Below the pieces are notes generated by a model. It was not told the DNA's origin, did not search any database, and saw nothing but the letters and a program-made list of their open reading frames with translations. Below are positions 16,094 to 26,669 of a DNA stretch of 64,000 nucleotides, piece after piece. Location: contig NZ_QJRF01000064.1 of the NCBI RefSeq assembly GCF_013393345.1, positions 62,001-126,000 of the forward strand, written 5' to 3'. The position numbers were made by a program, and so were the translations under genes. This DNA is from Pseudomonas taiwanensis. GTDB lineage: Bacteria > Pseudomonadota > Gammaproteobacteria > Pseudomonadales > Pseudomonadaceae. How positions within the stretch are numbered: position 1 is the first letter of the stretch; each line of letters begins with the position of its first letter.

Positions 16094-18217
16094 GTGGATC
16101 GTACGCAACTGATCGGCAATGTCCGCAGTAACCTGATCGGCATGGGCCGTGGCAACCTCGGGGTGCCGCTGCTGGTGCTGGTGATGCTGGGCATGATGAC
16201 CCTGCCGGTGCCGCCGTTCCTGCTGGACGTCTTCTTCACCTTCAACATCGCCCTGTCCATCGTCGTCCTGCTGGTGTCCGTGTACGCCTTGCGCCCGCTG
16301 GACTTCGCCGTCTTCCCCACCATCCTGCTGGTAGCGACCCTGTTGCGCCTGGCGCTGAACGTCGCATCCACCCGCGTGGTGCTGCTCCACGGCCAGGACG
16401 GCCACGATGCCGCCGGCAAGGTGATCCAGGCCTTTGGCGATGTGGTGGTGGGCGGCAACTACGTGGTTGGTGCCGTGGTCTTCGCGATCCTGATGATCAT
16501 CAACTTCGTGGTGGTCACCAAGGGTGCCGGACGTATCTCCGAAGTGAGCGCGCGTTTCACCCTGGACGCCATGCCCGGCAAGCAGATGGCCATCGATGCC
16601 GACCTCAACGCTGGCCTCATCGACCAGGCCGAGGCCAAGAAGCGCCGTTCCGAGGTTTCCCAGGAAGCCGACTTCTACGGCTCCATGGACGGTGCGAGCA
16701 AGTTCGTACGCGGCGACGCCATCGCCGGCCTGCTGATCCTCTTCATCAACCTCATCGGCGGCATGGCCATCGGCATGCTGCAGCATGGCCTGAGCTTCAG
16801 CGACGCCGGCCGCATCTACTCGCTGCTGACCATCGGCGATGGCCTGGTGGCGCAGATTCCGTCGCTGCTGCTGTCCACCGCGGCGGCCATCATGGTGACC
16901 CGCGTGTCCTCGTCCGAAGACATGGGGCAGCAGGTCAATCGCCAGATGTTCGCCTCGCCCAAGGCGCTGGCGGTGTCCGCCACCATCCTCATTGCGATGG
17001 GCCTGGTGCCGGGCATGCCGCATGTCTCCTTCATCGGCCTGGGCCTCGTGGCCGCCGGTGGTGCCTGGTGGATCTGGCATCGGCAGAAGCAGGTCAAGGA
17101 GCAGGCGGTGCAGGAGGAGCAGCGTCAGCAGGAATTGCTGCCGGCTCAACGTGCGCAGGAAACCAAGGAGCTCGGCTGGGACGACGTGACCCCGGTGGAC
17201 CTCGTCGGCCTGGAAGTGGGCTACCGCCTGATTCCGCTGGTGGACCGTAACCAGGGCGGCCAGTTGCTGGCGCGGATCAAGGGCGTACGCAAGAAGCTGT
17301 CCCAGGAGATGGGCTTCCTGATGCCCTCGGTGCATATCCGCGACAACCTCGACCTGCTGCCCAACGCCTATCGCTTGACGCTGATGGGCGTCAGCGTGGC
17401 CGAGGCGGAGGTCTATCCGGACCGCGAACTGGCGATCAACCCCGGCCAGGTGTTCGGCACCCTCAATGGCGTCGCCGCCAAGGATCCGGCGTTCGGGCTG
17501 GAGGCGGTGTGGATCGACGCCAGCCAACGTGATCAGGCGCAGTCGCTCGGCTACACCGTGGTCGATGCCGGCACCGTGGTTGCCACTCACCTGAATCAAG
17601 TGCTGCACAAGCACGCCCACGAGTTGCTCGGCCATGAAGAAGTCCAGCAGCTGATGCAGAACCTGGCCAAGAGTTCGCCACGCCTGGCCGAAGAACTGGT
17701 GCCGGGCATGGTGTCGCTGTCGACCCTGCTCAAGGTGCTCCAGGCCCTGCTGCAGGAGCAGGTGCCGGTACGTGACATCCGCACCATCGCCGAAGCCATC
17801 GCGAACATTGCACCGAAGAGTCAAGATCCCGCCGCGCTGGTCGCGGCGGTCCGTGTCTCGCTGGCGCGCGCAATCGTGCAAAGCATTGTGGGACTAGAGC
17901 CGGAGCTGCCTGTGATCACTCTGGAGCCCAGGTTGGAACAGATATTGCTGAATAGCCTGCAGAAGGCCGGACAAGGTTCGGAAGATGGCGTTCTCCTCGA
18001 ACCCGGAATGGCCGAGAAGCTGCAACGTTCCCTGGTGGAAGCGGCGCAGCGCCAGGAAATGCTCGGCAAGCAGGCGATCCTGCTGGTGGCCGGACCGATC
18101 CGGGCGATGATGTCGCGCTTCGCAAGGCTCGCCGTGCCAACCATGCACGTACTGGCCTACCAGGAAATACCGGACAACAAGCAGGTCACCATAGTTGCGA
18201 CTGTGGGGCAGAACTAA
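16094..18217 (+). CDS. flhA: FlhA, flagellar export gate protein
   Basis: The 707-residue protein has eight transmembrane segments in its N-terminal half and a large cytoplasmic domain forming the nonameric export ring. The FHIPEP-type region (RISEVSARFTLDAMPGKQMA) is intact. The GTG start at 16094 gives the conserved MDRTQLIGN N-terminus and has GGGAG upstream; an in-frame ATG at 16052 is rejected. flhF begins 15 bases after the stop. Confidence 0.96.
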   Translation: MDRTQLIGNVRSNLIGMGRGNLGVPLLVLVMLGMMTLPVPPFLLDVFFTFNIALSIVVLLVSVYALRPLDFAVFPTILLVATLLRLALNVASTRVVLLHGQDGHDAAGKVIQAFGDVVVGGNYVVGAVVFAILMIINFVVVTKGAGRISEVSARFTLDAMPGKQMAIDADLNAGLIDQAEAKKRRSEVSQEADFYGSMDGASKFVRGDAIAGLLILFINLIGGMAIGMLQHGLSFSDAGRIYSLLTIGDGLVAQIPSLLLSTAAAIMVTRVSSSEDMGQQVNRQMFASPKALAVSATILIAMGLVPGMPHVSFIGLGLVAAGGAWWIWHRQKQVKEQAVQEEQRQQELLPAQRAQETKELGWDDVTPVDLVGLEVGYRLIPLVDRNQGGQLLARIKGVRKKLSQEMGFLMPSVHIRDNLDLLPNAYRLTLMGVSVAEAEVYPDRELAINPGQVFGTLNGVAAKDPAFGLEAVWIDASQRDQAQSLGYTVVDAGTVVATHLNQVLHKHAHELLGHEEVQQLMQNLAKSSPRLAEELVPGMVSLSTLLKVLQALLQEQVPVRDIRTIAEAIANIAPKSQDPAALVAAVRVSLARAIVQSIVGLEPELPVITLEPRLEQILLNSLQKAGQGSEDGVLLEPGMAEKLQRSLVEAAQRQEMLGKQAILLVAGPIRAMMSRFARLAVPTMHVLAYQEIPDNKQVTIVATVGQN

Positions 18218-18232
18218 CCGAGGTCAACGGCC

Positions 18233-19582
18233 ATGCAGGTCAAACGTTTCTTCGCCGCCGATATGCGTCAAGCCATGAAGCTGGTGCGTGATGAACTGGG
18301 CGCGGATGCCGCCATCATCGGTAACCGCCGTGTCGCCGGCGGTGTCGAGCTGACCGCGGCGCTGGACTACCCGATGCCGGCAGCGGCCCCGAGCAGGCCG
18401 AACCCGGCCCTCGAGGCGGAACTGCGCAAGACCCAGGCGCGCATCGCCGAAGCCCAGGCTGAGCTGACCACCCGTGCCCAGGCCGACGCCGGCAAGGACC
18501 GTCAATTGTTCGCCGGGGAACCCCTGACCGCCATCGAGTCGGAGTTGCCGGAATCCGCCCTGGCTGCCGCCATGAATCGTCCTCGCGCGGTACCCCGTGC
18601 GGTGGAGCCCGTCAGCGCGCCCAAGCCCGCTGCCGTGGATCAGGCTGCCCTGGATGCCATGCGCTTCGAACTGAGCGGCCTGCGTGAACTGATCGAAGTG
18701 CAACTCGGCTCCATCGCCTGGGGCCAGATGCAGAGCCGCCGCCCGCAGCAGGCCAGCCTCTGGCGCCGCTTGCAGCGCATGGGCCTGCCGGCTGAACTGG
18801 CCCGCGCCCTGCTGGACAAGGTGGCCAAGGTCAGCGAGCCGCGCCAGGCCTGGCGCATGCTGCTGGCGCACCTGGCCCACGCCATTCGCACGCCGCAGAT
18901 CGAACCGATGGAAGAGGGTGGCGTGATCGCCCTGGTCGGTCCGGCCGGCATGGGCAAGACCACCACCCTGGCCAAGATGGCTGCCCGCTACGTGCTCAAG
19001 TACGGCGCGCAAAACGTCGCCCTGGTGAGCATGGACAGCTTCCGCATCGGCGCCCAGGAGCAGATCAAGACCCTGGGCCGAATCCTTAATGTGCCGGTGA
19101 CCCTGGTCGATCCGGGCCAGTCCCTGACCCAGGCCATTGCGCCCCTGGCCCGCAAGCGCGTGGTGCTGATCGATACCGCCGGTCTGCCGGTCAATGATCC
19201 GGCCCTGACCATGCAGCTCGAAGCGCTGGCCAGCCGGGCGATAAACGCGAAGAATTACCTGGTGATGGCGGCCACCAGCCAGAGCCAGGTGCTCAAGGCT
19301 GCGTATCACAGTTACAAGCGTTGCGGCCTGGTCGGTTGCATCATTACCAAGGCGGACGAAGCGGCCAGCCTGGGCGAGGTTTTGGGACTGGCTATCGGCC
19401 AGCATCTCCCGGTAGCCTATCTGGCCGACGGCCCGCGAATCCCGGATGATCTGCAGGTTCCGCGCAGCCACCAGTTGGTGAGTCGTGCGGTCAGCCTCCA
19501 GGCTCCGGAGGACCCGAGTGAAGAAGCCATGGCCGATTTGTTCGCCGGGCTTTACCAGAATCCGGCGCGACGCGCCGGTTGA
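18233..19582 (+). CDS. flhF: FlhF, polar flagellum SRP-type GTPase
   Basis: The 449-residue protein has a variable B-domain, an N-domain and a C-terminal SRP GTPase G-domain. The P-loop GPAGMGKTTT begins at about residue 236, with later motifs SMDSFRIGAQEQ, IDTAGL and TKADE. FlhF marks the pole where the flagellum is built and works antagonistically with FleN, encoded next. Confidence 0.95.
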   Translation: MQVKRFFAADMRQAMKLVRDELGADAAIIGNRRVAGGVELTAALDYPMPAAAPSRPNPALEAELRKTQARIAEAQAELTTRAQADAGKDRQLFAGEPLTAIESELPESALAAAMNRPRAVPRAVEPVSAPKPAAVDQAALDAMRFELSGLRELIEVQLGSIAWGQMQSRRPQQASLWRRLQRMGLPAELARALLDKVAKVSEPRQAWRMLLAHLAHAIRTPQIEPMEEGGVIALVGPAGMGKTTTLAKMAARYVLKYGAQNVALVSMDSFRIGAQEQIKTLGRILNVPVTLVDPGQSLTQAIAPLARKRVVLIDTAGLPVNDPALTMQLEALASRAINAKNYLVMAATSQSQVLKAAYHSYKRCGLVGCIITKADEAASLGEVLGLAIGQHLPVAYLADGPRIPDDLQVPRSHQLVSRAVSLQAPEDPSEEAMADLFAGLYQNPARRAG

Positions 19583-19652
19583 AGAATTGTGAGCCGCTCC
19601 GCGTGGGGCGGTGCTGGACCGCCAAACTGGCCCCTAAGGCAAGGTATTTGAA

Positions 19653-20486
19653 ATGGGTAGTATGCATCCCGTACAGGTGATCGCGGTGACCGGCGGCAAG
19701 GGCGGCGTTGGCAAGACCAACGTGTCCGTCAACCTCTCGCTGGCCCTGGCCGATCTCGGCCGCCGCGTCATGTTGTTGGACGCCGACCTCGGCCTGGCCA
19801 ACGTCGACGTCCTGCTCGGCCTTACCGCCAAGCGCACCCTGGCCGATGTGATCAATGGCGAATGCGACCTGCGCGACGTGCTGTTGCAGGGGCCGGGGGG
19901 CATTCGCATCGTCCCGGCCGCCTCCGGCACCCAGAGCATGGTGCAGCTTTCGCCCATGCAGCACGCCGGCCTGATCCAGGCATTCAGCGAGATCAGCGAC
20001 AACCTCGATGTGCTGGTGATCGACACCGCCGCCGGCATCGGCGATTCGGTGGTCAGCTTCGTCCGTGCCGCCCAGGAAGTGATAGTGGTGGTCTGCGACG
20101 AACCGACCTCCATCACCGACGCCTACGCGCTGATCAAACTGCTCAACCGCGACTACGGCATGAGCCGCTTCCGCGTGCTGGCCAACATGGCCCACAGCCC
20201 GCAGGAAGGGCGCAACCTGTTCGCCAAGCTGACCAAGGTTACCGATCGCTTCCTCGATGTCGCCCTGCAGTATGTGGGCGCCGTCCCCTATGACGAATCG
20301 GTGCGCAAGGCCGTGCAGAAGCAACGCGCGGTCTATGAAGCCTTCCCGCGCTCGAAGTGCTCGCTGGCGTTCAAGGCCATCGCACAGAAGGTCGACAGCT
20401 GGCCGCTGCCGGCCAACCCGCGGGGCCACCTGGAGTTCTTCGTCGAGCGGCTGGTCCGGCAGCCGTCCACGGAAACCCCTGTATGA
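19653..20486 (+). CDS. fleN: FleN/FlhG, flagellar number regulator ATPase
   Basis: This 277-residue MinD/ParA-type ATPase has the deviant Walker A GGKGGVGKT (Lys21) and switch motifs DADLGLANVD and IDTAAGIGDSV. It limits flagella to one per pole by restraining FleQ and FlhF. ATG 19653 lacks a strong ribosome site (AAGGT). The stop overlaps the fliA start in ATGA. Confidence 0.95.
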   Translation: MGSMHPVQVIAVTGGKGGVGKTNVSVNLSLALADLGRRVMLLDADLGLANVDVLLGLTAKRTLADVINGECDLRDVLLQGPGGIRIVPAASGTQSMVQLSPMQHAGLIQAFSEISDNLDVLVIDTAAGIGDSVVSFVRAAQEVIVVVCDEPTSITDAYALIKLLNRDYGMSRFRVLANMAHSPQEGRNLFAKLTKVTDRFLDVALQYVGAVPYDESVRKAVQKQRAVYEAFPRSKCSLAFKAIAQKVDSWPLPANPRGHLEFFVERLVRQPSTETPV

Positions 20487-21229
20487 CACCCGCCACGGGG
20501 CTGCGTATGTACGGCAAGGCACAGGCAAGGGATTCGCAACATCAGTTGATTGAACGCTACGCCCCCCTGGTCAAGCGCATCGCCTATCACCTGCTCGCGC
20601 GCCTTCCGGCCAGCGTTCAGGTGGAAGACCTCATGCAGTCCGGGATGATCGGACTGCTCGAAGCCTCGAAGAAATACGATGGCAGCAAGGGTGCCAGTTT
20701 CGAAACCTACGCCGGCATCCGCATTCGCGGGGCCATGCTCGACGAGGTCCGCAAGGGCGACTGGGCACCGCGTTCGGTGCACCGCAACACGCGCATGGTG
20801 AGTGACGCGATCCGCACCATCGAGGCCCGAACAGGTCGCGACGCTAAAGATCAGGAAGTTGCTGCCGAACTTGGATTGAGTCTCGAAGACTACTACGGCA
20901 TCCTGAGCGACACCTTGGGCAGCCGCCTGTTCAGCTTCGACGACCTGTTGCAGGACGGCGAGCAGGGCGGTGTGCACGAGGACGCCGGTGTCACCCAATT
21001 CTCGCCTTCCCATGATCTGGAAGAAGACCGTTTCCAGGCCGCGCTGGCTGATGCCATCGCGAACCTGCCGGAGCGTGAGCGCCTGGTGCTGGCGCTGTAT
21101 TACGACGAAGAACTGAACTTGAAGGAAATCGGTGAAGTGCTGGGGGTCAGCGAATCACGCGTCAGCCAGTTGCATAGCCAGTGTGCGGCACGCCTGCGCG
21201 CACGGCTGGGCGAGTGGCGCGCGCGCTGA
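20483..21229 (+). CDS. fliA: FliA, flagellar sigma factor 28
   Basis: A 248-residue sigma factor with region 2 (LVKRIAYHLL, then VEDLMQSGMIGLLEA and FETYAGIRIRGAMLDEVR), region 3, and region 4 helix-turn-helix (LKEIGEVLGVSESRVSQLHS). The start at 20483 overlaps the fleN stop. It directs late flagellar and chemotaxis transcription; a matching promoter is present at 28422. FlgM, the usual anti-sigma partner, is not in this window. Confidence 0.97.
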   Translation: MTPATGLRMYGKAQARDSQHQLIERYAPLVKRIAYHLLARLPASVQVEDLMQSGMIGLLEASKKYDGSKGASFETYAGIRIRGAMLDEVRKGDWAPRSVHRNTRMVSDAIRTIEARTGRDAKDQEVAAELGLSLEDYYGILSDTLGSRLFSFDDLLQDGEQGGVHEDAGVTQFSPSHDLEEDRFQAALADAIANLPERERLVLALYYDEELNLKEIGEVLGVSESRVSQLHSQCAARLRARLGEWRAR

Positions 21230-21300
21230 ACGGTACACCGCTTTCAGATTTGGATGGCGTCCCCGGCAAGAGGGGCGTTTGAGACTGTACGGAGGTCGAC

Positions 21301-21687
21301 TTGGACAAGAACATGAAAATCCTCATCGTTGATGATTTCTCGACGATGAGACGCATCATCAAGAACCTCTTGCGCGACTTGGGATTCACCAATACCGCCG
21401 AAGCGGACGACGGCACCACCGCCCTGCCGATGCTGCACAGCGGCAACTTCGACTTCCTCGTGACCGACTGGAACATGCCCGGCATGACCGGTATCGACCT
21501 GCTGCGCGCGGTACGCGCCGATGAGCGCCTGAAACACCTGCCGGTGCTGATGGTGACTGCCGAGGCCAAGCGCGACCAGATCATCGAAGCGGCCCAGGCC
21601 GGTGTGAACGGCTATGTGGTCAAGCCTTTCACTGCCCAGGTGCTGAAAGAAAAAATCGAGAAGATCTTCGAGCGGGTCAACGGCTGA
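21301..21687 (+). CDS. cheY: CheY, chemotaxis response regulator
   Basis: A single receiver domain of 128 residues. The phospho-acceptor is D56 (LVTDWNMPG), with an acidic pair at 11-12, the conserved Thr in MVTAEAKRD and Lys in VVKPFTA. TTG 21301 is preferred because GGAGG sits 5 bases upstream; the in-frame ATG 21313 is 17 bases from it and would give the 124-residue form seen in relatives. CheY-P binds FliM and reverses the motor. Confidence 0.95.
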   Translation: MDKNMKILIVDDFSTMRRIIKNLLRDLGFTNTAEADDGTTALPMLHSGNFDFLVTDWNMPGMTGIDLLRAVRADERLKHLPVLMVTAEAKRDQIIEAAQAGVNGYVVKPFTAQVLKEKIEKIFERVNG

Positions 21688-21707
21688 ATGTCAGCCGCGA
21701 GGGCACC

Positions 21708-22496
21708 ATGGACCAGAAAGAACACCTGCTGGGAGACTTCGAGTCGACCCTGAAAGACCGTGCGCGGGAACTGGTGGACAGCCTCGAAAAAGGCAACTTC
21801 ACCGACGCCGTACAACTCATCCACGAACTCAATCACGTCCGTGATCGCGGCCTCTACCAGGAAGTCGGCAAGCTCACGCGTGAGCTGCACAACGCCATCG
21901 TCAACTTCCAGATCGACCCGCACCTGCCCCATGCCAAGGAGATGTCGCAGATCGCCGATGCGACCGACCGACTTTCCTATGTGGTGCAGATGACCGAAAA
22001 GGCCGCCAACCGCACCATGGACCTGGTGGAGGAAAGCGCGCCGCTGCTCAACGGCCTGAGCGACGAAGCCCAGCAGCTGGGTGAGGAATGGGGCCGCTTC
22101 ATGCGTCGGGAAATCGGCGCGGACGGATTCCGTGACCTGGCCCGCCGCATCGAGCAGTTCCTCGGACGCAGCCAGCGTGACACCGATGCGCTGTCCGGGA
22201 AGCTCAACGACATCCTGCTGGCACAGGACTACCAGGACCTCACCGGCCAGGTGATCAAGCGCGTCACCCAACTGGTCACCGAAGTGGAGAGCAACCTGGT
22301 CAAGCTGGTGATGATGGCCAGCCAGGTCGATCGCTACGCCGGCATCGAGCACGACCACGCGGCGCTACGCGCAGAGCTGGAACAACAAAAAAATCCTTCC
22401 AGGGGTGAAGGTCCGCAGATCCATGCCGATATACGTGAGGACGTGGTGTCCGGACAGGACGACGTCGACGATCTGCTATCCAGCCTTGGGTTTTAG
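21708..22496 (+). CDS. cheZ: CheZ, CheY-P phosphatase
   Basis: This 262-residue helical protein has the catalytic DLTGQVIKR segment, whose Gln attacks CheY-P. A C-terminal CheY-binding tail ends in DDVDDLLSSLGF. The gene sits between cheY and cheA with short gaps, as in P. aeruginosa cluster I. Confidence 0.95.
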   Translation: MDQKEHLLGDFESTLKDRARELVDSLEKGNFTDAVQLIHELNHVRDRGLYQEVGKLTRELHNAIVNFQIDPHLPHAKEMSQIADATDRLSYVVQMTEKAANRTMDLVEESAPLLNGLSDEAQQLGEEWGRFMRREIGADGFRDLARRIEQFLGRSQRDTDALSGKLNDILLAQDYQDLTGQVIKRVTQLVTEVESNLVKLVMMASQVDRYAGIEHDHAALRAELEQQKNPSRGEGPQIHADIREDVVSGQDDVDDLLSSLGF

Positions 22497-22510
22497 GGAG
22501 CACTCCGCTT

Positions 22511-24742
22511 ATGAGCTTCGACGCCGATGAAGAAATCCTCCAGGACTTCCTGGTAGAGGCCGGCGAGATTCTGGAGCAATTGTCCGAGCAGCTGGTCGAG
22601 CTGGAAAGCCGCCCGGACGACATGGACCTGCTCAACGCGATTTTCCGTGGTTTCCATACCGTGAAAGGTGGCGCTGGCTTCCTCCAGCTCAACGCTCTGG
22701 TGGAGTGCTGCCATATCGCCGAAAACGTCTTCGACATCCTGCGCAAGGGCGAACGCCGCGTGGATGCCGAGCTGATGGACGTGGTGCTGCAGGCGCTGGA
22801 CACGGTGAATGAAATGTTCCGCGAAGTGCGTGAGCGCAGTGAACCGACGCCCGCAACTCCGGCACTGCTGGCTGCCTTGTCGCGCCTGGCCGAACCTGCC
22901 GGTGAGCCCGTGGCCGCTGCTCCGGTGATCGCGGAGTCGGCTCCCGTCCAGGCGAACACCGATATCACCGACAGCGAGTTCGAGCAGTTGCTCGACGCAC
23001 TGGGCGATAACGCCGGTGGCGCCGCCGAGCCCGTCGCTGCCAATGCCGATGAAATCACCGACGACGAATTCGAAGCACTGCTCGACCAACTGCACGGCAA
23101 AGGCAAGTTTGTGGCTGTAGCGGAGCCGGAAACCGCCGTGGCAGCCAGCGCTCCGGTGAGCGCCCTGGTCACCGCTGGCGGTGGCGATGAAATCTCCGAC
23201 GACGAGTTCGAGGACCTGCTCGACCAGTTGCATGGCAAGGGCAAGTTCAATGGCGCCACTGAAGTGGCAGCTATCGTCCCGCCCGCACCCGCCGTGCCGG
23301 ACGCCCCGGTCGCCGGCGGTGGTGAGAACATCACCGACGACGAATTCGAAGCGCTGCTCGACCAGTTGCACGGCAAGGGCAAGTTCAACGGCGCCAGCGA
23401 AGAGCCGGTCGCCGTTGCCGCTGTCAGCCGTCCCGCACCCGTTGTGGCCCCGGCTCCGGCTGCCAGGCCCGCCGCCAAGGCAGAGCCGGCCCCGGCGCCC
23501 CGTCAGCCCGCCGCCCCCGCAGCCGCAGCCGCAGCCGCTGGCAATGGTGCTGCCGGCCCGGCTGTGGTCAGCGAAGCGGAAACCACCGTTCGGGTGGATA
23601 CCGCGCGCCTCGACGAAATCATGAACATGGTTGGCGAGCTGGTGCTGGTGCGTAACCGTCTGGTACGCCTGGGTTCCAACAGCGGCGACGAGTCCATGGC
23701 CAAGGCCGTGTCCAACCTGGACGTGGTCACTGCCGACCTGCAGACCGCCGTGATGAAAACGCGGATGCAGCCGATCAAGAAAGTCTTCGGCCGTTTCCCG
23801 CGCCTGGTTCGTGACCTGGCGCGAAACCTGAAGAAGGAAATCAACCTCGAGCTGGTGGGCGAGGAAACCGACCTGGACAAGAACCTGGTGGAGGCCCTGG
23901 CCGATCCGCTGGTCCACCTGGTTCGCAACGCCGTCGACCACGGTATCGAATCGCCCGACGAGCGCGAGGCCGCTGGCAAGCCGCGCACCGGCCGGGTTGT
24001 CCTCTCTGCCGAACAGGAAGGCGACCACATCCTCCTGATGATCACCGACGACGGCAAGGGCATGGATGCAGCCGTGCTGCGTGCCAAGGCGGTGGAGAAA
24101 GGGCTGCTGGACAAGGATGCCGCCGAACGCCTGACCGAACTGGAGTGCTACAACCTGATCTTCGCCCCGGGCTTCTCGACCAAGACCGAGATTTCCGATG
24201 TGTCCGGCCGCGGCGTCGGCATGGATGTGGTGAAGACCAAGATCTCCCAGCTCAACGGCACGGTGAACGTGTTCTCGCAGAAAGGCGCGGGCTCGAAGAT
24301 CGTCATCAAGGTCCCGCTGACCCTGGCGATCATGCCGACGCTGATGGTGATGCTGGGCAACCAGGCCTTCGCCTTCCCGCTGGTCAACGTCAACGAGATC
24401 TTCCACCTCGACCTGTCCCGCACCAATGTGGTGGACGGGCAGGAAGTGGTGATCGTCCGCGACAAGGCACTGCCGCTCTTCTATCTCAAGCGCTGGCTGG
24501 TACGCGATGCAGCGGTCGAGGAGCAAGGGGAGGGCCATGTTGTGATCCTCTCCGTGGGCACCCAGCGCATCGGCTTCGTGGTCGACCAGTTGGTAGGCCA
24601 GGAAGAGGTGGTGATCAAGCCGCTTGGCAAGATGCTCCAGGGAACGCCAGGCATGTCCGGTGCCACCATCACCGGTGACGGCCGTATCGCACTGATCCTC
24701 GACGTGCCGAGCATGCTCAAGCATTACGCACGCCGTGGTTGA
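22511..24742 (+). CDS. cheA: CheA, chemotaxis histidine kinase
   Basis: The 743-residue kinase has an Hpt domain with H49 ([10 protein letters not shown]), dimerisation domain, HATPase ([13 protein letters not shown], then [20 protein letters not shown]) and a CheW-like C-domain. Between Hpt and dimerisation domain, a classical P2 is replaced by a linker with four copies of an [19 protein letters not shown] motif at about residues 150, 180, 225 and 271, then a Pro/Ala-rich stretch. It phosphorylates CheY and CheB. Confidence 0.96.
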   Translation: MSFDADEEILQDFLVEAGEILEQLSEQLVELESRPDDMDLLNAIFRGFHTVKGGAGFLQLNALVECCHIAENVFDILRKGERRVDAELMDVVLQALDTVNEMFREVRERSEPTPATPALLAALSRLAEPAGEPVAAAPVIAESAPVQANTDITDSEFEQLLDALGDNAGGAAEPVAANADEITDDEFEALLDQLHGKGKFVAVAEPETAVAASAPVSALVTAGGGDEISDDEFEDLLDQLHGKGKFNGATEVAAIVPPAPAVPDAPVAGGGENITDDEFEALLDQLHGKGKFNGASEEPVAVAAVSRPAPVVAPAPAARPAAKAEPAPAPRQPAAPAAAAAAAGNGAAGPAVVSEAETTVRVDTARLDEIMNMVGELVLVRNRLVRLGSNSGDESMAKAVSNLDVVTADLQTAVMKTRMQPIKKVFGRFPRLVRDLARNLKKEINLELVGEETDLDKNLVEALADPLVHLVRNAVDHGIESPDEREAAGKPRTGRVVLSAEQEGDHILLMITDDGKGMDAAVLRAKAVEKGLLDKDAAERLTELECYNLIFAPGFSTKTEISDVSGRGVGMDVVKTKISQLNGTVNVFSQKGAGSKIVIKVPLTLAIMPTLMVMLGNQAFAFPLVNVNEIFHLDLSRTNVVDGQEVVIVRDKALPLFYLKRWLVRDAAVEEQGEGHVVILSVGTQRIGFVVDQLVGQEEVVIKPLGKMLQGTPGMSGATITGDGRIALILDVPSMLKHYARRG
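22957..23400 (+). repeat. in-frame tandem motif repeats in cheA
   Basis: Four copies of an approximately 60-base unit encode [D/N]-I-[T/S]-D-[D/S]-E-F-E-x-L-L-D, three of them ending in QLHGKGKF. The copies begin near 22957, 23048, 23185 and 23323. The last three are nearly identical in DNA and the first is diverged. Spacing of the last three is about 138 bases. Confidence 0.85.
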
Positions 24743-24786
24743 TCTGGGGCGGCCAGGACTGGCCGCCCGCTAGGAGCTTTTTTCTT

Positions 24787-25902
24787 ATGGCAGTCAAGGT
24801 TCTGGTGGTGGATGACTCCGGGTTCTTCCGCCGCCGTGTCTCGGAAATCCTTTCTTCCGACCCCAATATCCAGGTGGTGGGCACTGCCACCAATGGCCGC
24901 GAAGCCATTGACCAGGCGCTGGCGCTCAAGCCCGATGTCATCACCATGGACTACGAGATGCCGATGATGGACGGCATCACCGCAGTGCGGCACATCATGC
25001 AGCGCTGCCCGACGCCGGTCCTGATGTTTTCCTCGCTGACCCACGAAGGTGCCCGCGTTACCCTCGACGCCCTGGATGCCGGCGCGGTGGATTTCCTGCC
25101 GAAGAATTTCGAGGACATCTCGCGCACCCCCGAAAAGGTCAAGCAACTGCTCTGCGAGAAGGTGCACAGCATCGCGCGGAGCAACCGCCGCTACAGCAGC
25201 TTCAGCGCCTCGGCGCATGCGACGACGCATTCGTCGCCGACCCCGACTGCCAGCACGCCGGTGCGTCCAGCCCATGCCCCGGTGCAGCCGAGCCATGCTG
25301 CACCTGCGGCTCCGGCTGTTCATGCTGCCCCAAAGCGTAAGGCCTACCGGCTGGTGGCGATCGGCACCTCCACCGGCGGGCCGGTTGCCCTGCAACGCGT
25401 GCTCACCCAACTGCCGGCCAATTTCCCGGCGCCGCTGGTGCTGGTCCAGCACATGCCGGCGGCCTTCACCAAGGCCTTCGCCGAGCGCCTGGACAAGCTC
25501 TGCCGGATTACCGTCAAGGAAGCCGAGGATGGCGACGTGCTGCGTCCCGGCCTGGCACTGTTGGCCCCTGGCGGCAAGCAGATGATGATCGACACCCGGG
25601 GCGTGGTCCGCATCCTGCCCGGTGACGAGCGCCTCAACTACAAGCCCTGCGTGGACATCACCTTCGGCTCGGCGGCCAAGTCCTACAATGACAAGGTCCT
25701 GGCGGTGGTGCTGACCGGCATGGGTGCCGATGGCCGTGAAGGCGCGCGCCTGCTGAAGCAGGGCGGCAGCCAGGTCTGGGCCCAGGACGAAGCCAGCTGC
25801 GTGATCTACGGCATGCCCATGGCGGTGGTGAAGGCCAATCTGGCCGATGCCGTGTATGGCCTGGACGATATCGGCCGTCACCTGGTCGAGGCGTGCATGT
25901 GA
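24787..25902 (+). CDS. cheB: CheB, receptor methylesterase
   Basis: The 371-residue protein has a receiver domain (D55 in TMDYEMP), an Ala/Pro/His-rich linker (about residues 140-185) and a CheB catalytic domain. The catalytic Ser is in IGTSTGGP, His in VQHMPAAFT and Asp in [12 protein letters not shown] 24787 follows AGGAG; an upstream in-frame ATG at 24739 would extend into the cheA gap. CheB removes methyl groups from chemoreceptors after CheA phosphorylation. Confidence 0.95.
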   Translation: MAVKVLVVDDSGFFRRRVSEILSSDPNIQVVGTATNGREAIDQALALKPDVITMDYEMPMMDGITAVRHIMQRCPTPVLMFSSLTHEGARVTLDALDAGAVDFLPKNFEDISRTPEKVKQLLCEKVHSIARSNRRYSSFSASAHATTHSSPTPTASTPVRPAHAPVQPSHAAPAAPAVHAAPKRKAYRLVAIGTSTGGPVALQRVLTQLPANFPAPLVLVQHMPAAFTKAFAERLDKLCRITVKEAEDGDVLRPGLALLAPGGKQMMIDTRGVVRILPGDERLNYKPCVDITFGSAAKSYNDKVLAVVLTGMGADGREGARLLKQGGSQVWAQDEASCVIYGMPMAVVKANLADAVYGLDDIGRHLVEACM

Positions 25903-25918
25903 TGGAGATACCCAGGTA

Positions 25919-26659
25919 ATGGATGTACTGAGCCTCATCGGGGTAATCCTGGCCTTCGTCGCCATCATTGGCGGCAACTACCTCGAAGGCGGTCACGCCG
26001 CGGCCCTGCTCAATGGACCCGCGGCGCTCATCGTTCTGGGCGGCACCCTGGGCGCGGCATTCCTGCAGACGCCCATGAGCATCTTCAAGCGTTCGCTGGT
26101 CATCTTCCGCTGGATTCTCTTCCCACCCCAGGTGGACCTCGCCGGTGGAATCACCCGCGTGGTGAACTGGAGCATGACCGCGCGCAAGGAGGGTCTGCTG
26201 GGCCTGGAGCCGGTCGCCGACAGCGAACCCGATCCCTTCGCTCGCAAGGGCCTGCAACTGCTGGTGGACGGTGCCGAGCCGGAATCCATCCGCAGCATCC
26301 TCGAGGTCGATCTCTTCACCCAGGAGGGACGGGACCTGCAAGCGGCCAAGGTGTTCGAGAGCATGGGGGGTTACGCGCCGACCATCGGCATCATCGGTGC
26401 CGTCATGGGCCTGATCCACGTGATGGGCAACCTGGCCGATCCCAGCCAGCTGGGGGGCGGCATCGCGGTAGCCTTCGTCGCCACCATCTACGGCGTCGGC
26501 TTCGCCAACCTGCTGCTTCTGCCGATCGGCAACAAGCTGAAATCCATCGCCATACGCCAATCGCGTTACCGCGAAATGCTGCTGGAAGGCATTCTCTCCA
26601 TCGCCGAAGGCGAGAACCCTCGATCGATCGAACTCAAGCTGCAAGGCTTCATGGATTGA
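25919..26659 (+). CDS. motC: MotC, flagellar stator MotA-type subunit
   Basis: The 246-residue protein has four transmembrane segments and a cytoplasmic loop, with the MotA motif (GGYAPTIGIIGAVMGLIHVM). The start at ATG 25919 gives the conserved MDVLSLIGVILAF. With MotD it forms a proton-driven stator; pseudomonads carry this in addition to MotAB. The gap to motD is 10 bases. Confidence 0.95.
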   Translation: MDVLSLIGVILAFVAIIGGNYLEGGHAAALLNGPAALIVLGGTLGAAFLQTPMSIFKRSLVIFRWILFPPQVDLAGGITRVVNWSMTARKEGLLGLEPVADSEPDPFARKGLQLLVDGAEPESIRSILEVDLFTQEGRDLQAAKVFESMGGYAPTIGIIGAVMGLIHVMGNLADPSQLGGGIAVAFVATIYGVGFANLLLLPIGNKLKSIAIRQSRYREMLLEGILSIAEGENPRSIELKLQGFMD

Positions 26660-26669
26660 GGAACGGAGC

